Assembly (NCBI GenBank): GCA_032622095.1
Contig: CP136069.1
Location: 5,382,976 to 5,446,975, forward strand
DNA: 64,000 nucleotides
Origin: Siphonodentalium dalli
Lineage: Eukaryota > Mollusca > Scaphopoda > Gadilida > Siphonodentaliidae
Direction of reading: 5' to 3'
Part shown: positions 39,201 through 51,200 of the stretch, in pieces
Numbering within the stretch: position 1 is the first letter of the stretch
Layout of the letters: every line of letters begins with the position of its first letter
The notes under the pieces: model-generated
The model's database searches: none
What the model was told of the DNA's origin: nothing
The model's input: the letters and a program-made list of their open reading frames with translations, nothing else
Translations under genes and position numbers: made by a program

Positions 39201-42200
39201 TTATATTTTATATATATAACTAGAGTTTAGACGTCGATTTGTTATTGAATCGCATAGCTATAAACTATAAACACGTGGCGGTCGTTATAATGGCCGGTTC
39301 AGCGGCCGGTATACCGGCCGCTAGGGTATATGGAGGTTCACGCAGCGGCCGGTATTCCGGCAGCTGGGGTTCAAAGGGTTAACTTTTCGGCCAAATTCAC
39401 TGAATTGAAGCCTGCAGGCCATACCAGTGATGTTTACCTAGCTAGATTGACACCAGTTGATCACGAAAATGCATGAAAAATCATAGGTCATGTGTTTACT
39501 TTTTTAAATAAATCCCCAAGTGTACGACAGGGCTACCACACAGCCAAATTTGATCTGGAAAAACCCAGACCTACAGCAGCTAGTTAAATAAATTTCCCGC
39601 TCACAAAAATCCATTCCCCCATTCATTCACCAGTTTAAATTATTTGGATATGATGTTCAAATCAAATAATGTCATCCTTTAATAACGTGTCGCATGTATC
39701 AGGTGAAGGTCATTCTTCAGTTACCTTCACCTTTAGCATTCCACGGTGTACTCGCTCCCCGACTCTAGAACACATTTAGCTCCCTGATTCCTATATATAT
39801 GTATATGTGTAAATCACAGCGTTTCTTATAGTATTTTATCCAAATATAGACCTTACTGAAACCAAAAATGGATTATATCGGGCAGTAGTGGTTTATTTTT
39901 TCAATATGAGGCATCATGAAAATTAGTGTCAATCCTCAAAATAAAGCCAAATTTTTTTGATTTTTTTTCAATTTTACTAGCTGATGCATCTCATATAACT
40001 GAAGTATGCACTTTTATTCCACACCCATTGACGTGAGTCACATGTATTCAACGGAATCCCAGCCAATGAATAAATATTAGTGTATACCTCTAGTGGAATA
40101 CAAGCCGGAACTATTCTTGTTGACGTTGTCGCCAAGAAAGATGACGTACATTACGTCGATCACCCGCTTCCGGTGATTCCCCCCATAATTACTGGTTATT
40201 TGTCAGACTTAAATCACAATAAAGGTAGCTATAGTAACAATGAATGTGACATTCATGGATTTAACTTATCTGACTGAACGGTGTAGAATAAATACAGAAC
40301 ACAACGTGCATCATAATCTCGAATCTTTTATCGAACTCGTTGCGGACGGCGCAAAGTTATATTTCGCTCGAGCTACGCTCTCGCGAAATATATCCTTGCG
40401 CCATCCGCAACTCATTCGATAAAAGATTCTCGATTAAGATGCGCGTTGTGTTCTGTCTATATATACCATAATATTACTAAATTGAAGAGGAAATGTTAAT
40501 ATACATTTTGAGAGGGATATCTTGTCCAATTTTAACCCTTTTCATGCAGAATTTCGCAATTTATAATAAACATTTACCAAAATTAACAGAAAATTTAAAT
40601 TAAAAATACTTTAATAGCAATATAAAGCAACCATAAGTCAATTGAAATATCTATTTCAGAATTTGAGTGACAGAAGAAAGAAAGCTGCAGACGACAGGAT
40701 TAAGATGGAAGAAGAAATGGAGGAATTTAAAGCAAATTATGAGGTGAGAAACAAGTTTTATATAAATTATGAGGTGAGAAACACGTTTTATATAAATTAG
40801 GAGGTCAGAAACAAGTTTTATATAATTTAGTAGGTCAGAAACAAGTTTAATATAAATTATGAGGTCAGAAATAAGTTTTATATAAATTATGAGGTCAGAA
40901 ATAAGTTTTATATAAATTATGAGGTCAGAAACAAGTATTATAAATTATGAGGTCAGAAATAAGTTTAATATAAATTATGAGGTCAGAAATAAGTTTTATA
41001 TAAATTATGAGGTGAAAAATAAGTTTTATATAAATTATGAGGTGAAAAATAAGTTTTATATAAATTATGAGGTGAAAAATAAGTTTTATATAAATTATGA
41101 GGTCAGAAATAAGTTTTATATAAATTATGAGGTGAAAAATAAGTTTTATATAAATTATGAGGTCAGAAATAAGTTTTATATAAATTCTGAGGTCAGAAAT
41201 AAGTTTTATATAAATTATGAGGTGAAAAATAAGTTTTATATAAATTATGAGGTCAGAAATAAGTTTTATATAAACTTTGAGGTCAGAAATAAGTTTTATA
41301 TAAATTACGAGGTCAGAAATAAGTTTTATATAAATTATGAGGTCAGAAATAAGTGTTATATAAATTGTGAGGTCAGAAATAAGTTCTATATTAATTGGAC
41401 AGTAGACCATAAAAAACAACCCATCATCTTACATATAGATACCACTTTCTTCATATCTGTAGTATACAAGTCTGAGTTTAGTGTGCCTGTCATTCGCAGA
41501 ATGAGGTCCCCAGCGGGTGAATTTATTGATGCTATCTTGCATAGCGCGCTAGCATCACCAAATTCACCCTCTTGGAACCTCATTCTGCATGGCCTCATCT
41601 GATATTGGAGACATAGACTCAGATTGAGGTTCCCAAATGGTGAATATTGTGATGTACACCCATTGGGAACCTCGATTATGCATGTGTCTTCTGCCAATTT
41701 TGGGATATAAAGACACTAAAGAAAATGAAATAGAATGTGAAGAAGTTTCTATAGAAATTGACAATATAGAAACTTTCCAGAGAAGATGAGGCCTAAGCAG
41801 AATGAGGTCCCCAGAGGGTGAATATAGCGATGCTAGCCCGCTATGAGTGATAGCATCACTAAATTTACCTTCTGGGGACCTCATTTTGCAAATGATAATC
41901 AGGCTTTATAGTATACAGTAATGCTCTTAAGTAATCGACTCATTAACCACAGCAGAATTATGGGTAACTTTTCAGGATTTAGTCGGAAATATGGCTTGTT
42001 GCCATTCATCGGAAAGCTCTCACTGAGAGCTTTCCGATGAATGCCAACAAGCCATATTTCCGACTAAATGCTGAAAAATTACCCATAATTCTGCTGTGGT
42101 TAAGAAGTCGATTACTTGGAGCATTACTGTATGTCCAAGAATTTCAACAGTTAACACCAGTTTGAAGTGTGGGAAAACAGGAGGTATTATGCTCTGTGTC

Positions 42201-45200
42201 GTCATACTGCATGCAATGCATGTATAAATTATTTATAGCGACACTGATAGCGAAGGTGATTTACCACAGAGCCATTGTCACGAGATGTACAGTGATGCTC
42301 TGAATAATCGACTCCTTAACCACAGCAGAATTATGGGTAATTTTTCAGCATTTAGTCGGATATATGGCTTGTTGCCATTCATTGGAAAGCTCTCCAAACC
42401 AGACATTCTATAAACCAAATCCCTCTCCATACCGAACATGAACATACTGTGTACCCAAGTGCATAATCAATAAAAAATACCTGTATAAACCGGAACCACT
42501 CTTTATCGACCAACGGACGGCTTTTTAGTCCATAAGTGAACAAATATATTTTTAATTTTTATCTCCGAGATCCAAACAGGGAAAGCGATACCAATTGAAT
42601 GCACGTGTCGTAGATTTGACGTACTTGATGCTGAGCCCTTGTTGGCTTTGGTGTCAACTGGGGACCTTTTATATGTTTATATTTCTAGTCTACATGTACA
42701 TTCAACTCTGAGTGGTCATTTTCGAGACGGCTTATTCATTGTTATAGGTTGATTAAAAATGTATTGATGACAATACACTACCATTGAGTATTTTTGAGTG
42801 AATTAGTGTTCAGTTTTGACAGCGGTTGTAAAAATAAGAGTCCAACTAAGCGCAATGATTGATGTAAAGCGAAGAGTCAGTACTCTTCATGTTGAATTTA
42901 CTATTGTTCACTCAATGTGTGAAATAAGCATACATTCATCAAGTCAGACACACGCTGTTATTATTCTGTTCAAAGTGTTCGCCGAACAAAAGATCACTAA
43001 TTATAAATCGTTACTCATATACAAGAGCATGAAACTACAGTAATGCCCTAAATAATCGACTCCTCAACTGCAGCAGAATTATGGGTAACTTTTAAGGATT
43101 TAGACAGAAATATGGCTTGTTTCCATTTATTGGAAAGCTCTTACAGAGCTTTCCAATGAATGGAAACAAGCCATATTTCTTACTAAATAGTGAAAAGTTA
43201 CCCATAATTCTGCTGTGGTTAAGGAGTCGATTATTTAGGTCATTACCAGGGACCAGCTTAGGGTCAAAATATAGGGAGAAGTGACTTCTCCCTCTTGGAA
43301 AAATAAGGAGAAGTGAGGGCTTACCAGGGAGAAGTGGAGTGTTAGTGCGACTATTTGTCGCTAGTAACTATTCATTAGAACTGATTGTTTTAGCTGTTAT
43401 TATTGTCCACAATAGATTTTCTACATGTGTGAGGATAAACTGGAAGTGTTAAGCTGAGCACTAGATCATCCAGTCACCAATTCTTCAGGGAGATTAAAAA
43501 TTTAACTAAAAAAATTTTTTTTTTTTTTTTTTTTTAGGGAGACATCCACTTCTCCCTGACGTCATTTCAGGGAGACTTGCGGCCACACAGGGCGACTATT
43601 TCGCCCCCTAGGCTGGTCCCTGGTCATTACTGTACTATACCTGTGCTACTATACATCAGTGACATTTTCAAAAACTGCGAAACACAGGAAACTTGATTAT
43701 TTCCTTGTTTTATCTTTACCCGTATCATGTCTTAATTTCCCATGTTTTAATTCTTATTATACCATGCTTTATCTATTGTTATTTATATTTTATTTGGTCC
43801 CTTATTGAATAAAGTTTAATAAATTAATAATGAGTTGGTTGTGCTTCGCTCACAGTATTAGTCGGGCAGCTAGGTACACCCCCTATGGACCCCCCCCACC
43901 AGGACTCCTCCGGACCGATTTTTTATGTATCTGGACACATCTAGAGTAGAATTCCGGATGTTAACAAGAAATCAACCTGGCCGCATATGACGTAATCCAA
44001 GATGGCGCCCATGAGGGTCGGAAAATTTCGCGATTTTACCCTATCTCTATTTATATGACGATTGTGGAAAAAATAATTGAGATATGACATTACAATGAAT
44101 TGAATTCTGTTCCTTATATATTTCTATGTTAACAGATATCAAAATTGTAAATTAAAATCCATGATGGCCGCCAGAATATGGCTCAGAATTTTAGAAATTC
44201 GATTTTTTTTTTCAACAATTTTTTCAGAAAAAAGCACAAAACCAATCATAATATGACACACATATGTGAACATTATGATGCTTATATGACCGCAAGTAAT
44301 CCTTCGATCACCTGACAAAAAATCTGCAATCGACAACTCAGGGAGAAAACAAAATGGCCATCAGTGCGATCACCCGCAACAGTAGGTACATTTCGCGATA
44401 TTACCCTATGTCCAGTTATATGAAGATTGTGGTTAAACTATTCGCTGTATTGCATTCGAATCACATGTGGTGTATTCCTCATACTTTTCTAGTGTTAATG
44501 ATGCCAGTAAAGACCCAAAATGGCCGCTATGATATGCCTTAATTTAGGATTCTCAGGATTTATTGTTGTATGTACACATCTAGAGTAGAACTTTGAATGT
44601 TGACAAGAAATCGTCTTGGCGACACATGACTTAATCCAAAATGGCTACAAGAGGGTGAGCAATTTTCGCAAATTACCCATAAGTCTAAAGTTATATGACA
44701 ATTGGAAAAAAACTATATGAGATATTAAATTGAGGTAAATTGCATTTTGTTCCTTATACCAATTTACTTATTGTATTATCTGTGTTCGGTTCAGAGGGTA
44801 TAACAACCCTTCTATCCAGCCCCACCAATGCGGAGTCAGACACCAGGCGCGAATTTGTGACAATTTGTATGCAAACGTTACAACAAGTAGCTCCAACCTC
44901 AACATTATTCATCATGAACAGACGCCCCGAGTAGCCTATGGTAAACAAGACGGGCACCAACTCGTATTTATTATACCCCCCGCAACGAAGTTAGGGGGGT
45001 ATACTGGAGTCAGCTTGTCCGTCCGTCCGTCCGTCCGTCGTCCGTCCGTGGACACAAATTTGTCCGGAGTTTTTCTCAGTCGTTTTTTGATCAATTTCCG
45101 TGAAACTTGGCACAGACATCAACCACCATGGGAACCTGTGCACCTGCGATTATGACGTCTGTCAGACTTTTTTTGGTGGAGTTATCCCCCCTTTTTCGAC

Positions 45201-48200
45201 TTAGAAATTTTTCGCAACATGTATTCTTTTGTCCGAGCTTTTATTCCTACATTTTTCGGTCAATGTGTTTTAATCTTGGCACTGTTATTTAGTACCATGG
45301 GAACCTGTGCACCTGCGATTATGACGTCTGTCCGACTTTTTTTGTGTGGAGTTATTCCCCTTTTTCGACTTAGAAATTTTGTCGCAACATACATAATTTT
45401 GTCCAAGCTTTTATTCCTACATTTTTCGGTCAATAGGTTTAAGATTAGGGTTATGGTTGTACACCTGCAATGGGAACTGTTAATTTATTATTTTAACTAA
45501 ATGTTTACTGACATGTGAAACATCTTAGTATTTTAAAAACAGGGGGGTATCCGTAGTCCCATTGGGACAGTCACACCTCTAGTTAATCCTGATATCATCG
45601 GATTCAACATCTTCGTCGTCAGAGCTTTCGATGTTTCCTTCGACAAGCAAATCTTGGAGCGTTGGTGGAAGAATGCCACATTCGGGCCACAGTGGCTCTA
45701 AAAATCCTTCGGCATTAATCCATCCATTTTCCAATGGTGACGGAATAGTGTGCTTATTCACATGCGACAGTTTCAGTTGACCAACACGGAAGTTCACTCG
45801 TTTTATGTGAGGCATCAGCGACCTCTTACATGGTGGCATTTTGGATAAGTCAACTTTTGATGACTTGGTGCTGATTAGTTCGCCTTTCCCAATCATCTTT
45901 GTCAGCATCAAAGATCTCACCGTGCCAATGCTCTTCGTTCTAGGAAACCCATAAATTATGCATATGAACGCTTCCAACTCAGTGACAACGTCATTTGGAA
46001 TGTGCCAACTGACACCGAGTTTCCTAAATTCTCTTTGGTATTTTGGAGTTTTTTTTTTAGTTTTTTTCAAAGGAATAACCTTTCCTTTTCCTTTGAATGG
46101 AGTTACAATCTTCTCCCCTGAAGCAATGGAATCCAAGGAGGCAAGAGCAAAATTCTGACCCGAGACCATCCACAATCTCAGTCAAGTCCATAAGGCGTCT
46201 CTTATTACCATGCCCGGTATCGAATAGTATTTTGAGTGGATGTAACTCATAGAGGATGATGAAGACAATGGCCATGTCTGGACTTTGGACAATCGCATTC
46301 GCATACCCTTTATAACGCCCATACATGAGGTACAGTACAGCCCGGGTGTCAGTTTCCTCTTGCAAATACTATTGCTTCTCTTTCCACAATAAGAACTGCA
46401 CTCTTGATAACCAGGTGGGAAGCAGCGGCATCACTGCCCCATACATTCTGCATCAGCTGGAATAGCTATTTTTTATGTTTACCCATACCATAGTATGGTA
46501 AACATAATGTCGACGTCCGGATTGACCACTCGTCTTGTGTCCGTCCGTCCGTCTGTCTGTCTGTCTGTCTGTCCGTGGACACTTTACGCATGGTGCGATA
46601 ACTCAATAATTTTCTATCCGATCGGAACCAAATTTTGTATATGAGTTTCTCAGACCAAAATACAGATCGAGTTCAAATATGGGTTTGATCCAAATTTTTG
46701 TTACGGAGTTATGGCCCTTTTTCGACCTCGAATTCACGCATGCTGTCATAACTCGAACAATTTTTATCTGATCGGAACCAAATTTGGTATGCGAGTTTCA
46801 GAGCCCAAAATACAGAACGAGTTCGAATATGGGTTTGATCCGATTTATTTTAAAGGAGTTATGACCCTTTTTTCAAAAATAAAATTAAAAAAACAAAAAT
46901 CTGATTCTAAAACCGAAGTATATTTTGTCCGATTGTGTTCATATTTGATATGTAGGTTTATGATGAGATGCCCCTCATCTGTATAGTTTTTGGTATTGAT
47001 TGGTTGATTGGTTTAGAAAATAATTAACCCTTTACACACATGTATCCAATGCAATAAGTTGAACATATTTCTTCTGATCTGCCTCATATTTCTTACCTAG
47101 GTTTTTCTTAGCATGTTCTTCGTTTGTATGGTTTTTGGTATTGTTTAATTAACCCTTTTCACTCTTATGTTTACTTAGAATTCACCCAAGCTGCTATGAC
47201 TCAAAACATTTTTCATCTGATCAGCACCAAATTTGGTATATGAATTTATCACCCCTAAATACAGATCGAGTTCGAATATGGGTTTGATCCGATATATTTT
47301 AACAGAGTTATGACCCTTTATAATTCAAGTAATTACTGCTGGGAATTTTAAGAGAACATATCTGGCAGACCATGTGTGTAATTGAAATGAGTTAATTATC
47401 ACTAGGGACATGCTATAAAGCCTGATAGTGGTACTCTTGGCTGGCAGGATTTGTTATCATATTAATGTCAAATTGATTGATGGCTATCTGGTGGAGTTCT
47501 GTTTTGCAATATTAAGTTAACCCCTTTACTGAAACAGGTTCATTACTAAAGTTTATGTAAACACTATAGGACACCTATTCTAAAATATTAAATTGGAATA
47601 GTCCATTGTTACTTTGTAGGGATGTTTTACAGACATTGTTGTCTACATACACTCGGTTGTCTTATCTTAGACAAAAATTAATCCACACATTCCCAGTTCC
47701 ATGATATGATGTCATTGCAAATGATTAACCCTCTCCACACATCATATGGTTTTGATGCTTTTCATTTGATCATTCTCCTATATTTGTTATCAGTGTTTTG
47801 GAGGAACGATTTAAACTCTGCTGGTTTCCTTGTACCACGACGAGTACTCGTTTGTGCCTGAAACAGGAGCACCAGACGATCCAGATGTACAGCCTATCCC
47901 GATCAACCATGTTGAATGGGTTCATGAAACCCACTACAGCACCAGCATTGTTACTGGATTGCACGCTCACTCTTTTGAACTTCAGATGGAAGAGTATCCC
48001 TGTGAATTCCATGTATGGTGCAATCCGCATCTCTTGATGCCCGTCACCTATAACTATTCCAGATACTTAGCATGGTTTGTTGCTTTTCTCACTAACATCG
48101 AGCACAGCCATACTTGGGTGACAACATTATTGAAGTGGGTGCCATTTCTGTGTCCCGATCCCTGATACCAGGCAATCTTTGTGCGGTCAACAAGACCATG

Positions 48201-51200
48201 GAAGAAACATCTCTCGCCAAATCTCGCGGTGGATCTTCTGGAGCTGGCCTAATGGGAATTCTCCAAAATTATGGGGCTTATCAGAGATGGATAAGGTCTA
48301 CCTCCGAAAGAGGCGAATTTCACCAAGCAATACTTGAGATGATGACAGGCATGTCAAGAGAGGCTGATTGCACCATACGTGGACTGCACAGGGATACTCT
48401 TCCATCTGAAGTTTAAAAGAGTGAGCGTGGAGTCCAGAAAGTTATTGGTGCTGTAGTGGGTTTCATGAACCCATTGAACATGGTTGATCGGGATAGGCTG
48501 TACATCTTATCGTCTGGTGCTCCTGTTTCAGTAGCAGTAGAGCTCGATGTGATTAGGGCAGAAGACTTCGGTATATAAAAGAAAGAAATGATTTTCTTAA
48601 GAAGAGACTGACCGAAAATGTCGAAAAGAGAACACTCGATTTTGTTCACAAAGGTAAAACTACTAAGGGTGGATAAATGTAACAAGAGACTTAAATTGAC
48701 ATCTACCCAGGGCAAGATGGTTCAATCCGTGAACAAAGAGATGTCCATTTCACTAGCTCGTGAAATTCCAACTGCAAAACCATTAAGCATCGATGAGTTA
48801 TGTAATTCTCTATAACACCTGTACCACACTCCCTTGGCATATCAGACGGTTATATGGCAAAACCTAACAAAGCCACACATGTTGGCTTCCTGGCCGATAA
48901 CATAAGTGATGTGGATTTGCCTGATCCAAACAAGACAATATACATAGAAGACGGCATTGCTCATATTCACGCCTTGGTTGAGATCCCAAACACTTTCCAG
49001 GAAATTGCCTTGAAAATTCTTTCTCAACAGAGCAGGAAGTCAAATTTTATATTTTCCACTGATATGTACGAACCACCAGCTGTCAAGCCACAAGAGCGTT
49101 CTCATCGTGGTACTGGCGACCGAATAATTATTGGAGGCCCAGCCACAAGGAAACCAGCGAAGTTTAAATCGTTCCTCCAAAAACGCCGATAACAAAAAAT
49201 AGCTATTCCAGCTGATGCAGAATGTATGGGGCAGTGATGCCGCTGCTTCCCACCTGGTTAACCCTTTACCCAACAGAACGGCCCTGTGCCAATGCATTCT
49301 CTTATATATGCGAGTCGACCATAGGTCGCCTCGCATATATAAGAGAATGCATTGGCTTAACACATTAAAAATTATAAAATTGTTAAAGAATGTAAGAAAA
49401 AATGGTAAAAAGTGTTAAAAAAAGATTTTTTTTAGGCCAATGCATTCTCTTATATATGCGAGGCGACCTATGGTCGACTCGCATATATAAGAGAATGCAT
49501 TGGCACAGGGTATAACTGTAACTATCACAATGTGGTCAAGGAGCCGGTTCCAATGATATCCATATTTGTATGGTTTTATTGAGACAGACCGAAGATATTT
49601 TAGGCTGTTGAAGCTTTATTTGGCCGGTTTTGGCCGGTTTGTTGGGTAAAGGGTTAACAAGAGTGCAGTTCTTGTTATGGAAGGAAAAGCAATGGAATTT
49701 ACTTTATTATTTTAACTAAATGTTTACTGACATGTGAAACATCTTAGTATTTTAAAAACAGGGGGGTATCCGTAGTCCCATTGGGACAGTTACACCTCTA
49801 GTTTTTATTGGCGCGCTGCCAAATTGTCCAGAAGCACGGGCTTATTGGTGATATATAGAGGATATGAAATGAGTGTTTCTCTCATTTGATATTTATGAAA
49901 CGAGTCTAAGAATTTTCAGTTTTCTCGAGCCTCTGGCGAGAGAAAACTGAAAATTCGTGACAAGTTTCATAAATATCATATGAGAGAAACACGAATTACA
50001 TATTCTATTTATCATATGACACCTTTAAATTGATTATGATGTCCAAAATGCACACAAATCACTAAATAGCTATATGACATCGGCAGCAAAAGGTTAATGT
50101 GACGTCACTTCATTGCACCGGAAGCCCAATTACACCTTGTGAACTAGCAGAAATAATATGCACGCGAAGATATAGTGTGCTATTCTGTTCTCAGTTTGTG
50201 ACATTATATCGTATGTTTATTAAATAAATACGAATTACATATTCTATTTATCGTATAACAATGTCCAAAACTATATATTTCAAGATTACAATTGCGAGAA
50301 TTTCGGCATCGCGTTGATTGACGCGCACGAATTTGACCTGCATTTAGTTAGAGATGCGGTTCGGCTCAGGCTGCCATTCAGCCAATCAGAACACACTTTT
50401 TGTCAACAATCCAATCAAATTATCGGAAGGTGATATGAACTAGTAGTTCATATGAAATTGATTTATGACATACTTTCCAACGTAAATAATGATTGAGTCA
50501 TATGATAAAAGGAAATATGTAATGGCTTTTTTAAGGATATAATAGGAGTTTCATGTGATATAAAATGTATGATAATAACTAATTTTGGTATGTTTCTTCT
50601 GAACACCTCAGTGTATTATTACTTTAAGATGTGTCACTAATTTTGGTATGATTCTTCTGAACACCTCTGGATTATTACTTTAAGATGTGTCACTAATTTT
50701 GGTATGATTCTTCTGCACACCTCAGTGGATTGTCACTTTAAGATGTGTCACTAATTTTGGTATGATTCTTCTGCACACCTCAGTGGATTGTCACTTTAAG
50801 ATGTGTCACTAATTTTGGTATGTTTCTTCTGAACACCTCAGTGGATTGTCACTTTAAGATGTGTCACTAATTTTGGTATGATTCTTCTCATCATCTCAGT
50901 GGATTGTGTGTGGATTGTCACTTTAAGATGTGTCACTTTAAGATGTGTAACTTTTGTGAATTTGTTATTCCAGAGTGAGATTAAGTCATTGAGAGGAAAA
51001 TTAAGAAGTTACAAGACGAACACGAGTTCAGCGAAGGCGGAGCAGGCAGCGGTTATAGAGGAGGAGTTAAATCAGGAGTGGCAGAATAAATTTGACAGAC
51101 AGCTGTCATCTACTCAGGAGAAACATAACCGGATTCTAGAGGAGCTGACAGAGGAGAGGAATACGCTCGAGCAGCGTAATAAAGAACTCGACGACAAGGT

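Noticed and set aside
40919-41697. 227-codon plus and 164-codon minus frames ([10 protein letters not shown] repeats)
   Set aside because: Products of the 30-bp junction-derived minisatellite after exon 9. The plus frame then runs into a MITE.
45001-45060. CCGTCCGTCC stretch as a regulatory GC box cluster
   Set aside because: The same head recurs in several dispersed elements in the window, so it is part of a repeat family.
47798-48037. Short overlapping frames on both strands as separate genes
   Set aside because: They are frames of one broken pseudogene and its inverted duplicate, with no independent support.
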